Of a stretch of 64,000 nt of DNA, positions 33,440 to 45,038 are shown in pieces. Position 1 is the stretch's first letter. Every line of letters begins with the position of its first letter. The stretch is from Symbiodinium natans (taxonomy: Eukaryota > Sar > Dinophyceae > Suessiales > Symbiodiniaceae): NCBI GenBank assembly GCA_905221605.1, contig CAJNDS010001213.1, positions 378,879 to 442,878 of the forward strand. The letters are read 5' to 3'. The notes beneath the pieces are model-generated. The model did no database searches, had not been told where the DNA came from, and saw only the letters and a list, made by a program, of their open reading frames with translations. Position numbers and translations under genes: made by a program.

Positions 33440-34760
33440 TGTTTTTCTCCAATGAAAGGTTGGAACCAAGAGAGACTTAGCACACAGAGGAAACTGTGGA
33501 AGGAAGTCAGAGTGCTTTTTCTGAAATCTGTTAAGCTACAGCAGAAGCAATGCCGAAAATGCCGAGACGAAATGGAACAAAACCTAACAAAAAGGTAGAC
33601 AGAGAATTGAAAGCTTACCTATACAACTGTTGATGAGTTAAGGTAGTTAAGAGTTACTGGTATCTGTGAAAAACTTAGGCAAGGCAAGCGAGAAATTAAA
33701 CAAGAGAAAACAAGGTGTTTTCGGGCTAAGGCATAGGGGCAGAACCTAGGTATTTGCATTGGAATAGGGATGAAATAGGCGCTTCTTATGAAAACATTGG
33801 AGAAACAGAGGAAGGTCTATTGAAACTGACGAAGTACAGGTGTTCTGTTTAAAAGAGAAGAAGCAGGGGTGTCTCAAGAAATGACAAAGGAAATAGAGGA
33901 TCTCTCCGATTAGCATAGAAGAAACAGCGATAACGCCACAAACACCTGCGGACTTCAGGTGGGCGTGAAAGTAGCGGATGCACGAATCGGATGCGGCAGG
34001 ACAGTACTTCCGGGCATGTTTCTCGCATGAAGCGAGCCAAACTCCAAATGCCTGGCAATCCTAAGCAACCCTTCCATACACACTACAGAGGACATGGAAG
34101 CTTGGAAACAAGATCTCTAGAGGGCACATGAAATACAGCCTTTTTTTGGACCTGGAACGATGCAAAACCTAGGTTTTATATGCCAAAGCCCGAAATCACA
34201 GAATAGAAGAATACCCCTCCCCAAAAAGTTCTCAAAGCAAATCTGGGCCCATATCGCATGGCCACTCTGCAGGTGGGTGACCTCCTCCCTGGCATGGAGG
34301 TGCTTGAAATTTGGACTACATATGCCGTTGCACTGTGCACTAAGTGTCGTCGGTCTGAAGTGCACCTCGAGTGCTAACACACTCGGAAAGTTTCGTGTGG
34401 TATCTTCTCATTGTGAGCGCATTGTGCTGTCCACCGTCCAGTTCGTGCCTTCTTTTTTTTGTTTAGTGTTGTTTTGAAGCATCTGCCTGCACACCTATTG
34501 GGAACTCTTGCGGGGCCTCTTGCCAGGTCACGCTAGCATCAGCAGCTTCTGCGATGCCTCCAGCGTGGGACATTTCCTCAGCTTCTGTCTGGCGGCTGCT
34601 GCTGATCCTGCTGCATGCTGATGTCATTTGAGGCCTTTTCTTTCCACGCGCCAGATTCAGGAGGCACCGTCTTCTGTCGCAGAGGGCCGTGATTGTAGGT
34701 CCAGATACGTCCAGATACAGCTGGAGTTCAATGATGGTCATTATGGCACGGCCATTCCAG
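33440..34760. other. Purine-rich flank and non-coding interval
   Basis: The + strand changes abruptly from pyrimidine-rich to purine-rich at about 33450 and remains A-rich to about 33900. No frame reads as protein, and no gene is called up to the first exon of the next gene. Confidence 0.4.
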
Positions 34761-37700
34761 GTGCTGGCCAGGTGCGGTCAGGCGTGTGGACGCGAGCAAT
34801 TCCGGATTCGGCATACATCCTGGGACCTCTCGCCAGGTTCGGCTCTGCAGTTGTTGGCGCGTGTTCTGGAGGAGGTCATGCTACGGCAAGATGGAAGGGG
34901 GTCTCACATCAACATCTTGCCATGGCCGGTCCTGAGGCAAAATGCTCAAACGAAGATAGTCTTCTGAAGAATCTACGGAGCTTGTCGAGCTGTTCCTGGG
35001 TGCTGCGGGCTTGGAAGTGCTTGCCTTTCAGCAGTTCCGCCGAATCATTGCCTGCTCCCATATTGCTTGCACATTTGGAGGATCTTGAAGGTTCAAGCTT
35101 CCATGCGGGACGAACCAGCAGTGTGCATCGTTTGCACTTGTCAAGAGCTTATGCAGAAGGCACTCGAGCGACACATGGATTCAGTGCGCTATCTGACACA
35201 AGATGCGAGGGTTTGTAATCGTCTTCCAGCCGTTGGCAGAAACTCGTTCTCGGATGGCACATACTTGCCTGGACTGCTGCTGCTCGCCTGCTAGAGCCCC
35301 TGATGCTGGCTTGGTCGGGAGCAACAGGCCACAACACGTGGAGCCTAGGTTGCACTTCATTTGCCAAGTGACACATTCAAATAGCAGTTAGCTGGCAGCT
35401 TTTGGCATACTCGGGAGGCGATGCAGTGTTTGGACGGCGAGTTCGCTCCTCGCCAGTCACGGGAGCAATTGCAGAAGCTGGTCTGTGCCTTTGCCTCTCG
35501 GCTAGTAACTATTGTATCTTGGGCATGCGGACGCCCAACAGAAGTGCATGCGACAGCCGGCAATGTTTAGAATATAAGATTGGAAGGGCAGGGTTCAAGA
35601 GATTGTAGATTCGGCGATTCGCCTATGCCGTGCACGCCCTGTATCGTTCTCGGCGAGACTTTGCAAGACCGCTTGCTAATCGTTGTGTCTGTGACTTGTC
35701 TCGTTCACAGGATGCTTGACATAGCTGGTACTGGCAGCACGCTTCAGTCTCATCCTCATCGTATCAGCTTTGTTCGACTCTGGTCGCGGCGGTATCATGT
35801 CCAATGTGATCACTGCAAGCGAGTTCCAGTACCCTCCAATCCCCATCCAACCCAACCGTCAGTTGGAGACCGTCCTTGTGCTTGTTCCCATGACTGAGCA
35901 ACGAGAAATCTATGCGAGCTGCTTTTTGGGTGTGAGCAGTGAGCTTTCTTGTGAGTTGATCGAGTGCATGAGTCAGGTTCGCAGAGCTTCAGCAGCAGGT
36001 GCCAAGTGCTATGATGACAATGATGACAATGATGACTGTGACTTGTAGCAGCTATTGTAGCATCTTGTAACTCCACTTGAAGGTGGCAGTCCTGGTGCTT
36101 TGTGAAGCTTGATGCTGTGATATGCTGTGTCAGGGCAAACCATCAGCCTGATGCCGCTGCATCCACTCGGCAGCCGCCGGGTGGGGCAGTACCAGCTGAA
36201 AGAACGAGCTGGTGTCTTCGTTATTTGCCTGCAAAAATGTCCATCAAGTTTCCAGGTCCAGCTATGTCCAGCTAAGTCCACTTCGCCTAGGAACTCAAGG
36301 GCCCAGCGGATGGGAGCGATGGAAGTGGCCGGTGGGAAGTGCTTCGTGCTTGGAACATTGGCAGCTTGCATCTTCAGAACGCCGATGCCTCCACAACTCA
36401 CATGGAGCTGAAGCCCACCGATATGGTGAAAGCAGCAGTTCTTGTTTCAGAGCAGACGGAAACGTGGGTGCTCATCTTTGGCTGCAGGGAGGAGCGTGAT
36501 GGTTTTGTTCGCGCGATGCAGATCTTGCAGCTTTACCAGACACTGGCAGAGTGTGGGCTCTCCACCCCAAAGAAGGGTGGGCCAAGTGCGATGGCCTCAA
36601 CTGTGGCAGACCATCAGAATGACCAGGCTCTGCTGCGGTGGCGCCCTCAATTCGCCTGTGATCGTGCGGGGTTGTGTATATACTTGCATGTATATACATA
36701 TGTATGTATCTATATATATATATATACATACATGGTCACCCTTTCCCCCCCCCCCCCCCCCCCCCCCCCCACCACCCGATGATGCGTTGACCCTCGTTTG
36801 GACTTTATTCTTACAGTCTTTGCAGTACTTCCCAGAAGTTCCCATTCCGATGCTTGTGAGCATGAAGTCTGAGCGCCCGACTTCAGACCTTCTGTGTTCT
36901 GGACTTGTAAGCTCTTACCTCGTGTGAAACCAGGAACAGAGGCACCAAGACCAAACAAACAACCAATCCTGTGAGGATAACGTTTTGATCTCGACGCAGT
37001 TTTTCTGGTTTGCCCGAGGAAGCCGAATGTGACATGCTCAGGCATCGAAGTTGGACATCTTGAAAAGTACTGGAAATACCGTAAGAATGAAGTGCAAGCG
37101 AGGGTCTACGCTACGTGCGGGTTGTTGTTTCATGTCCATGTGTGCTCTCTACATGTGTTAGTCGTGTGCTCTACGTAGGCGAAGCATGGCCAATGCGTAT
37201 TGGAGTGTACATAGTGAACATACGGCGTATGTTTGTGTGCGGCGCTCTCTGTGCATTCAGATTCCAAGGGCAAGTGGTTGCTGCTCAGCCAAGGCCACCA
37301 GCGCGAAGTCCAATCAGTCCGCCAGTGTCACCATTCGCACGCAAAGCGCCTGCACCGCCCCCAACTCCACAAAAGCTGGGTGCTCTCTAGAGTCAAACGC
37401 TGTCAGAAGCGTTGGTCACCTGAGCGCGGAGCTGGCAGACTAGTGCAAAGCACTGTCGAGAGTTTCATGCCTTTGGTGCAAAGAAGACAAAGGGCGTCCG
37501 CAGGACTGTGGATGCGCACGAAGTTGTGACATGCGGTAGGCCTGTGGCTCTGCTAGTCACCGAGGCAGGACTATCCAACTTACATCCTCCATACAGGGTC
37601 TTCCACTCGGGCAGCGGGCACTAATGGAGCGTGATGCAAAGTTGATGCATTTGAGGCGCTTGGAGGGCGCGACCGAGAAGGAGCAGATCGTCTTCTCGCT

Positions 37701-37968
37701 TGTGTCCTTTTCTCTTGGTGGTTGCTTGGCCATGACTCCTCTTGTTGGAGCCGCTCGCGCCTTCTTTACCCTGTGGGTTATTCTCAATGTTTTAAACTTG
37801 ATCAAAAGTGCAACAATGTTCAGTTCCTCGTTTTAGGTGCAGCAGTTGTGGCTGTTACGCCTGAGACCCTCATCAAGTGACAGTGAAACTTTGGAACCCC
37901 AGCTTCTTGAAGACAGTTCCCCCCCAAGAAGCAACGCAGAAGCCCAGGAAACGAGGACTCAGGGATAA
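34761..37968 (+). CDS. Unknown multi-exon protein with a PH-like segment and proline-rich tail
   Basis: Exon-like pieces in + order are: 34761-about 34928 (SALQLLARVLEEVMLRQDGR); about 34963-35080 (STELVELFLGAAGLEVLAFQ); 35091-about 35210 (CTCQELMQKALERHMDSVRY); about 35398-35511 (EAMQCLDGEFAPRQSREQLQ); about 35592-35670; about 35762-35931 (NRQLETVLVLVPMTEQREIY); about 36408-36600 (TETWVLIFGCREERDGFVRA, ending in an MQILQLYQTLAE helix); about 36818-36906 (LQYFPEVPIPMLVSMKSERP, at a GTAAGC donor); about 37269-37390 (proline-rich, PPARSPISPPVSPFARKAP); about 37598-37710 (ERDAKLMHLRRLEGATEKEQ); and 37837-37968 (SSSDSETLEPQLLEDSSPPR, to TAA). The strand-then-helix ending near 36.5 kb resembles the end of a PH domain, which binds membrane lipids; that is a weak call. 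Several genes could be merged here. Confidence 0.5.
36745..36770. repeat. Poly-C run of 26 next to a TA microsatellite
   Basis: Positions 36745-36770 are all cytosine and are preceded by a TATATA run at about 36708-36726. Both lie in an intron of the PH-like gene. Confidence 0.9.
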
Positions 37969-38287
37969 CCTCTCCCAAAGCCGGATTGCACAGGAGCTGC
38001 TCATGTGGATGGATGTCGTCCGAACAGCTGCTTTGCCTGGTTTCCGACTCAGCATGCCGAGCAGCCGCAAAGCAGGTAAGGGACATAGAGGGATGTATAG
38101 TAGCGACTCTGACGGGTGCCTCCTTCTGGCCTTTGCAATGGGAGATGCTGCATGGGACTCTGGAGAAGAGAAAGCTGGACACAGATGGACAAGCCTATGA
38201 ATTAGATAACACCTGAGACAGGCACCATCGCATGACTGTTGAAGCTGCTGTGCACAAAGCTGTTAACTGGTCGCTTCCGTCTGGCCA

Positions 38288-38485
38288 TTGAGGCGCAGTA
38301 GGCTCTCCAGCGCAGGGTGCTGTTTCCGAAGTCTGGGAGCCGGAGCGCTGGCACAGCTTGTCCTAGGTATGGACATCCGCTTCATGGATGTTTCAGACGA
38401 CTTCCAAAGCGTGAAGTTTGGAGATGGGCAGGCGGACAGTGTTGTGGCTTCATTCTTCATCACACCGAAGGCAAACCCTCTGTAG
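38288..38485 (+). CDS. Unknown protein, terminal exon
   Basis: The frame reads GAGALAQLVLGMDIRFMDVS, then QSVKFGDGQADSVVASFFIT, ending at TAG 38483-38485. It has good strand-like character. The opposite strand is also open. It may be the last exon of a gene whose earlier exons lie at 37.9-38.2 kb (for example WPLQWEMLHGTLEKRKLDTD near 38.15 kb). Confidence 0.35.
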   Translation: MRRSRLSSAGCCFRSLGAGALAQLVLGMDIRFMDVSDDFQSVKFGDGQADSVVASFFITPKANPL

Positions 38486-38593
38486 CCCTGTATAGGTTAA
38501 GTTAGACCGCTTCGACTTGCGCCGAGCTGAGATGGCTTTCCATGCTGCATGGGCATCCGACTTTGATATGGTGTTTTTCAGCAGCACATAGGA

Positions 38594-39488
38594 AGCTACC
38601 TACGGGCCCTCCCAAGGCATCAAATGTGCCTATGCCAGGATGTGGATGGATGCGACACGTCCAGACTCCCCGCGCATACGAAAAGAGAAGCCGCGCCGGC
38701 ATCAGGCCTCTCGGCAACATGCAGAGCCTGGAAACTTGGGTGTGTCTTCAGCTTTTCCACTCACCAGGCAGGATACCGGCACATGTGCCGCTTTCAAAGC
38801 GGGAATGTGTTGGAACTCCCTGCATTTTCGCGGATGTTTGGCCCTCAGGGCAGCAATGACCATACCAAGTCCTCGGTTCTCTCATGCGTATGGCATCACG
38901 AGCATTCTCATTGTGTGACAGACAATGCGTCGTTTCGCGGAGAGTGTTGCGCAGCCTTCGACAACGTGTCCTGTGAGAGCTGAGGCGGTACCTGCTGCAC
39001 TTGGATTCGGATGCAACTTTTCATTGCCAAGGATGGTATTGCATCGTACTGCACGTGCAGTTTGTGTAGTCTCACAGTGTCGCACTTGTCGTGCCGGCTG
39101 GATTGATGATGCTGATATAGGATCAAGCAGCGTGGATCCCTTCAAGGACTTCTACGTTCCTACTACTAGGCATCGCTGCATGGTGTCATCTGTGCCATCT
39201 TGGCAGAGACCTACTGGATAGTCGGCTCTTAGACCAAGAACACGGTTTGTGCGCCGGGAAAACGGCAGAGGAGATGATCAAGAGCAGCTCCGTGTACGGG
39301 CAGTGCTCTGAGGATGCATATGGATGCATGATGCCCGTGCTGTTGAGAAGATGGACAGAGATGATAAACACTGCTTCCCGCAACTTGTTAGGCTCTTCGA
39401 GGTTGGACTCGAAGATCCTGCGTTCACAAAGGGGCATGCGCCTTGTCATGTTGCCAGGATGTGCCATGTTGATGAAGCTCTTTAAATA
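38594..39488 (+). CDS. Unknown exons, frame partly ambiguous
   Basis: Protein-like readings include 38594-38760 (KLPTGPPKASNVPMPGCGWM), 39060-39221 (CRAGWIDDADIGSSSVDPFK) and 39250-39488. The last stretch is open in two frames. One gives GKTAEEMIKSSSVYGQCSED and the other DARAVEKMDRDDKHCFPQLV, then LFEVGLEDPAFTKG; both look real. The orientation agrees with the neighbours. No domain was recognised. Confidence 0.3.
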
Positions 39489-39641
39489 GAGAGCGCATGC
39501 GCTGAGGTGGTCAGGCTTCGTGAAGGAGTGAATGGCTTAGAAGAGTGGCGTTAAGAGTCAACAGAGACAAGCAGAGGCATTACCAGAGGTTTTGACGGTG
39601 TGATCATGTGTGATCTCTTCTAATCTTTGCCGTTGGCTTAG

Positions 39642-40179
39642 GTGGGCTTTGCTGAATGACTTGCGGTTCGGGGCCTTGTTCCTGCCAGGATTCTCTGGCT
39701 ATGCAAGCAATATGCGTGCCTGTGCCTTCAAAAATGCCTGATGCAGAGGCTTCCCAACCCCGTAGCCGTGCTGTCGACGGCGGGAATCAACATCACTCGT
39801 TCTGCCGGAAGTTCAGACTGCACAGATCTGCTCATCGTGTGCTCATCGCAGGATGTGTGGACACACTTCATGGTTGTGGAAGTGCCAGCCTTTGAAGGTC
39901 GATGAAGATGGCGTGGAGCAGATGGTGGAAGCACCCCTTGACCCACTCGCACTTACCTGGGGCACGGCCTGGGAGGCCGGAGACTTCCGACGTGGCTGCC
40001 ACGCTGGATTCGAGAAGTGGCTGCGTGTTTGTCAGTTTGCGTGTGATACTTCGAAGGTGCTCGACCTGGACTTCTTTTCTCGGGCAGACGTCCAAGAGTT
40101 CAGCCGTCGCGCCTGCCCGCCTGGCTTTACGTCACAGTCGGTCTGCAAGCCATCTGGCAATGGCATGGAAGCTCTGTGA
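39642..40179 (+). CDS. Unknown protein, last exons
   Basis: An exon after TTAG at 39641 reads ALLNDLRFGALFLPGFSGYA, then SNMRACAFKNA. A longer exon from about 39899 (after TTTGAAG) reads VDEDGVEQMVEAPLDPLALT, then HAGFEKWLRVCQFACDTSKV, then DFFSRADVQEFSRRACPPGF, ending at TGA 40177-40179. Composition and length make the second exon a convincing coding segment. The family is not recognised. Confidence 0.5.
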
Positions 40180-40408
40180 ATGGCAGGTGGAGGCTTCGCT
40201 AGGACACTACAGGCCAACGCCTATCTAAGGCTAGTTACATAGCCCCTACTAAGGGGTTCTGAAGTGTGTGGGCCTTTTAAGTGCGGTTTGTAAGGGGAAC
40301 ATAAAGGCTTCCCACCCTGAACAGCCTAGCATCATGCAAGATCATTGAATACTGTTGAATAATATTCTGAGTTTTTCATGTGCGTTCATTCTCACTATTC
40401 TCACTCAG

Positions 40409-40926
40409 CAAGCGGTCTTTGGAGCCTTGGAAGGCATCTTTGGGGTGACCACCTGATCCGAGCCTATCAGGCATGTCGTTGGCGTTGGCTTGCGGCCATT
40501 CAACCCTGTTCTCGTGTGTGCTTTCCGTTCTCTTCATATCTGATGGGTCTTTCGGAGGTTCTTCTTCATGCGCCACTTGAGAGAGTCCGCTGCTTCGATG
40601 CTGGAGAGCTACCTGGCAGGCCTGGATGGACTTTCCGAATATCACTTCATCATAAAATCTCTGAATTGCAGCTTTTTGCGGCTTCAAGTCTGCAATGCTG
40701 TTGAGCACAGTCGCTGCTGCGTGGGTCGTATTTTGATTATCCTCACCTGACCTAAGTCATGGCTGCACTTCGGACGGCACGTTCGATGCAGAGGCCTGGA
40801 CGCTTTGTGTTGCGTGAAGGACTCGTCTTCGACGCCACTTCGACTCTTGTTTGAGCTCAGGTTGACGGTTGGGAGAACGTCTACTACGTGGAAGAGGACC
40901 TAATATGTTTTGGCCCTGGGCGTGTG
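40409..40926 (+). CDS. Unknown protein, several small exons
   Basis: Exon 40409-40444 (QAVFGALEGIFG) has both an acceptor and a GTGACC donor. Exon about 40584-40680 reads AASMLESYLAGLDGLSEYHF. A further exon starts at AG 40860 and reads VDGWENVYYVEEDLICFGPG, then RVQ at a GTCTTC donor. Upstream of that acceptor an ATG at 40759 opens a 31-codon frame that runs in the same frame into the exon across one TGA (40852-40854). All are + strand. No family was recognised. Confidence 0.4.
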
Positions 40927-41167
40927 CAAAGGTCTTCCACTAGTCACCAGCAGCGCAACGGGCTTGACACGGGAGTGTGAGGCCCAAAGCTTTGGCTGGA
41001 GAGTGGCCTGACAGGCCTGCTGTGCCAATCAGATGGGTTCGACAGTGTTAGGGGATGTCTGTCGTCCCAGTTCCAGCACAATTTTCAGAAGCAGGCGTTC
41101 TTGTTCTTCCTGCTTTGAGGTGTTCCCTGGCCGGGAGGACCTGGAAGCGGGACCCCTGCTGCCGGCA

Positions 41168-41696
41168 TCATGCAGTCAGCTCAAAATTGCACACTGAATT
41201 GGCACTAGCGCTGGTCTTGCGTACCTCGTGCTTCTCATGCGCTGGGGACCTCGGAACCGTATTTGCTTGAGAGGACATCTCCAAAGGACTGCCTTCGGCT
41301 CTGCAATGGGGACAGCTCGTGCCAGGCATGGACAGCTGCTGTTCATGGAAGCAGCTGGCGGCTAGCGATGCTTTGAGGGTGCGTTGTTGAGGGCTTCGAC
41401 TTCGCCTACTCTTCATCGACTCAGACCGTCGACTGCCTGCTCCGACATGGGCGGGCTTCAAGCAAGGCCTTGCACGAGCTTTCTTCTTTCTTGAATGTTC
41501 TTGACTTCTTCATACCTTTGCTTCTCCGCAAATCCTGATCCTCGAGGTCTGCGAAGCAGGTGGCATCGAGGGTGCTGCACTGGCAGCTTGGATCCAGCTC
41601 GGATCGGACAGTGCGCTCATCACGCAGGCGCTCCCAGGGCGTCGTAAAGGCGTAAGGGAGCTCGCTTGAATGCTTGACGTTTGGATGCACCGCCAT
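41168..41696 (-). CDS. Possible minus-strand unknown gene
   Basis: Two overlapping minus-strand frames read well: 41696-41421 (FTTPWERLRDERTVRSELDP, then FADLEDQDLRRSKGMKKSRT) and 41461-41168 (SMKSRRSRSPQQRTLKASLA, then LSMPGTSCPHCRAEGSPLEM). If real, this would be one of very few minus-strand genes in the window. The + strand frames over the same region read less well. Confidence 0.35.
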
Positions 41697-41883
41697 GTCT
41701 AGTAGTCGTGTGAAGCATATTAGAGCCGTTCTTAGACCTAAAACAGAGGTGAATCCCAGAGGTGCAAAATCACAGAAGAAGGGCCTCTCTGATTATCTCT
41801 GATTCTCATTCCAGAATCCCAGTGCCCACTTATGAGCCCTCTCGAGGGAGAGTTGTGATTGGCAAATCGGGTTTCGTGGGACC

Positions 41884-42144
41884 ATGAGCAACGAAAAAAC
41901 AGTGCTAACTACAATCAGGACATGCCACTATCGATTGATGTCGGATGCCAGGTTGGAGCCGCAAATCGCTACGAGCTCACAGAGAAGAGCGTTCGAAGGC
42001 CAGCACAGTGCACCAAGGGCAGTTGCAGCGGCGACATCTTTCTATGAGCAAGCGCGTGTAAGACCTGCAGCGATCTTGCCACGTGCATGTCATGCTCATG
42101 CCAAGCTTGACGTGAAAGCTCTTAAAACCGCACTCCGACCGTAA
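41884..42144 (+). CDS. Unknown open frame
   Basis: The 86-codon frame contains RAFEGQHSAPRAVAAATSFY, then RACHAHAKLDVKALKTALRP, and stops at TAA 42142-42144. It has moderate protein-like character and no splice support. Confidence 0.25.
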   Translation: MSNEKTVLTTIRTCHYRLMSDARLEPQIATSSQRRAFEGQHSAPRAVAAATSFYEQARVRPAAILPRACHAHAKLDVKALKTALRP

Positions 42145-42714
42145 AACCCTTGGCCGACCTGCTGTCTGCAAGGCAGATGAATTGCACCAGATGGCGTGAG
42201 GCACGCTGCGGGTGCGTGTGGCTTGAGAAGTATGGAGTGCTGGGCTGAAAGAGCGCGGTGTAGGAGGCGAAGGAGAACATCCACACCGCCCGTGTTGAAA
42301 GTCTGCAGGATTTGCCGTGAGCTGTGAAGAAGAAAAAGCGGAGCAGACCAAAACTTCAGCACAGGCATCTCGTGCTTAGAGCGGCTGTGGCATGAGAAGG
42401 CATGAGCAGTGTGTGTCTCATAAAGCTCGGGCTGTTTGTCCTTCCCATGGCATGATTGCCGCAAGCTTTGATGGTCCCCAGGCCTTCTCTTGTGCAATGC
42501 AAAGTGCAATCACGTTCACATAGCAGTAAGACTTATAGTCGGGAAAGTGGGGATCCATCAGCGCCAATGGCAGTAGATGTCGCACCCACTTGTTCACCTG
42601 AGGGTGTAGCCTGCGTGCTTGAGAAAGTGAAGTTCTGTGCCGGCAGAAGAACTCAGAAGTTTGTGCGATCTGATCATCTGAGTGATCGGCGAAAGACTAG
42701 CTCAACATGACTGA

Positions 42715-43275
42715 GCAAGCGACCACAGCTGCCACAGCTGCAGCAGCTAGCAAGTGGTAGCCTATCGCAAGGTGCCTCAAGCACATCAAGATTCCTTCAC
42801 CCTCAAAGCAAATCTTACCCTCCCCCCGGGTGTGAAGCTGAAGCTGCCCCGGTCAAGTGTGCTAAAGAAGACGGTGTCGCACAGTCTGTTACGAATTGCG
42901 CTGCTGATCTGAAGCCAGGCCTCTCGCGACGAGCTTCTGCAGGCACTGTTCTTCCCAAACGTTTCGGTTGATTCAAAGTTTTCTTTCCATGGTCTTCGTT
43001 TTTCTGTGGCAGGCAAGCCGATCCATCAAGGCATTGCAGGACGAGAAATGCGGCCTCCTGTCGGAGGACTGCCCGCAATCGCTCCTGCATGGAATTGCTA
43101 TATTCAAAAGGACGAGCATGATGCTTCACAGTCTTGTTTTCACTGGGAGGTTGCAGAAGCAGAAGACGAGGCGACTGCGCTTGCTGCCACAAGAAAAGCA
43201 CGTGTGAACTCGATTTCACTTTGCTCAGGCTCGGCAGTGGCAGCACATGGCAATGGTACTCCTGAGGAGAGCTAA
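42715..43275 (+). CDS. Unknown protein, two exons with phase-consistent splice
   Basis: The first exon (about 42715-42967) reads SYPPPGCEAEAAPVKCAKED, then AQSVTNCAADLKPGLSRRAS and TVLPKRF, leaving one G before a GTTGAT donor. The acceptor GGCAG is followed by GC AAG CCG, which completes Gly and gives GKPIHQGIAGREMRPPVGG, then FHWEVAEAEDEATALAATRK, ending at TGA 43273-43275. Phase is kept and both sides read as protein. Cys residues are frequent in the first exon but form no known zinc motif. An upstream frame at 42456-42710 may be an earlier exon. Confidence 0.55.
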
Positions 43276-43331
43276 CGCAGCTAACGCCGGTGCAGGCCGC
43301 TGCTCTTGGTTTATCTGGAAGCAGCGCATAG

Positions 43332-43746
43332 TTGTTTCATGTTGCTTCGTTTGTGTCGGCGTCAGGCCCAGCCCACGGCTCACAAGCCGGGTGCCATGCC
43401 AAGCTCTTCACCAGGGTTTCATGGGGCTGGAATGTGGAATCTGCTTCTTTCAGGTGCTTCGCTTGCTTGGAGCCATCACTTGTTGCTGATGTTGTAGATG
43501 AGGCTCGAACAGATCATTGCTTTGTCTGCTCCGGCTGGTGACTGCTGTCGGCTCTGTCATCAGGTGCAGGAAGAGCTCAGTGAGCGGATGCTAAGTACGA
43601 GGCCGGTTGGCACCTGGGCTGTGCTTGCGCAGCCAAGTGCGCCCAGATGCGCTCAGGATCTTTCGGCAGGAGCTCGCCTTCTCTGCAGCACGTCTTCAAG
43701 AAGAAGAGGCAGACTTGCCAAGCAGCTTCGAATGATTGAGACATGA
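43332..43746 (+). CDS. Unknown exons, frame ambiguous
   Basis: All three + frames are largely open here. Readings include KLFTRVSWGWNVESASFRCF (to 43541) and LSERMLSTRPVGTWAVLAQP, then RRRGRLAKQLRMIET (to TGA 43744-43746). Another frame gives VRPDALRIFRQELAFSAARL, then QEEEADLPSSFE. Coding on the + strand is likely, but the correct frame cannot be chosen by eye. Confidence 0.3.
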
Positions 43747-44308
43747 CTGACGCCCGGAGCGGTCATTTTTCGCTACAATACCGTGTCTTCACTCCGTTCA
43801 AGTTTTAGGTAACTAGTAAATCCACACAGTGATTCGGGGTAAGTTCATTGACGGATTTACGAGCAGCATCCAACGACGGTGACAGAGCCCCAGACGAATG
43901 CAGAGAACGAGCGAGTCGCCTGTGCAGGTGCACAGACTCGATAAGTAAGCTGCTGCCTATGCTCGCTTGTATCAGTCTCTTTCAGCTTGTAGCTTTGTTA
44001 CGACCCGGACGAGTATGTTGAGTATCCAGGTCTTCAGGTGTGCTTGTTGAGCTGTATACTCCAAGTCACTTTGCCCCACACATCCCCGCACCGAGGCTTT
44101 CATCAAAAAAAACAACCACCCGACAGTTGTTGAATCCAAAGCTTTAATTCCTGAAAGGGTGTTTTCGCGAAGAAGCTTGGAGAAACCTTGAGCGGAGCTT
44201 GCCACACGTGGCGTCACCCAATTCATCATGACATTTCTTCATGCAAACACCGCTTGAGGGTTCGAGTCATGTCCACGGAGCTGACGGCAAAACCTTTCCT
44301 GGCAGCAG

Positions 44309-44720
44309 GTTGAAGTGGATCAGCTGACAGCTGCCCTGGATGACCTGCGGATGAAGGATGCGGGCTGCACTGCTATGACTTCCGACGTCAACCTAGTTTC
44401 GTTGTATTTTGTCGCGAAGTTCAAGCCGGGCAAAGAAAAGTTCTTCTGCTTAAATGCGGCACTTGACCTTTAGGCTTCTGCAGCTGTAAACTTTACAGAA
44501 AGTTAGGATGCCCTTGTTGAGAGAGAAAAGCGAGAATGTATCACGAACAGACTTCATTCATCCATCTGACTTCGTGCTTGGAGTCCAGTTGTATTCTCCG
44601 AATTGCGATCGGTCTGGGTTCTTTATTCAACCTGAGGATCTCCTCAAATGCATGCGACACACGTGCAGCAATGCTGTTGATTTGTCAAGATTCAGCGAAA
44701 AATTGGGTTCGATGAGCTAG
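44309..44720 (+). CDS. Unknown protein with a coiled-coil exon
   Basis: An exon beginning exactly after GCAG at 44308 reads VEVDQLTAALDDLRMKDAGC, then TAMTSDVNLVSLYFVAKFKP, and is open to 44472. A second frame at 44508-44720 reads DFVLGVQLYSPNCDRSGFFI, then PEDLLKCMRHTCSNAVDLSR, ending at TAG. The acceptor and heptad-like pattern of the first exon are good evidence; the link between the two is inferred. Confidence 0.4.
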
Positions 44721-44789
44721 GGGACAGTACCTTACCTATCGCGGAGGAGCTCTCGGCAGAAGCCGCTGTCCAACATCGGGAATGGCACT

Positions 44790-45038
44790 GTGCAACGGTC
44801 CAGAGCAGCTTGGCGATTTGAACGGCTGAATGTAATTTATCTATCATATTACGCGAACTTCACAGAGGATAAAGTCTTCACAGGCACAACCCCCCATGCT
44901 TTGAACATCGCAGGCACGCGGCAGAGAATCGCCAAACAGGCTCAGGCCAGGCTCCGTCCTATGGCAAAGCATGTCTCGAGTCGTGTTGTTTGGAAAAATT
45001 TGGAAGTGTGGTTCAGTATTCCACAGATTTGGGCGTAA
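44790..45038 (+). CDS. Unknown open frame
   Basis: The 82-codon frame contains FERLNVIYLSYYANFTEDKV, then ARLRPMAKHVSSRVVWKNLE, and ends at TAA 45036-45038. It has moderate protein-like character and no splice evidence. It precedes the CCCH gene. Confidence 0.25.
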   Translation: MQRSRAAWRFERLNVIYLSYYANFTEDKVFTGTTPHALNIAGTRQRIAKQAQARLRPMAKHVSSRVVWKNLEVWFSIPQIWA

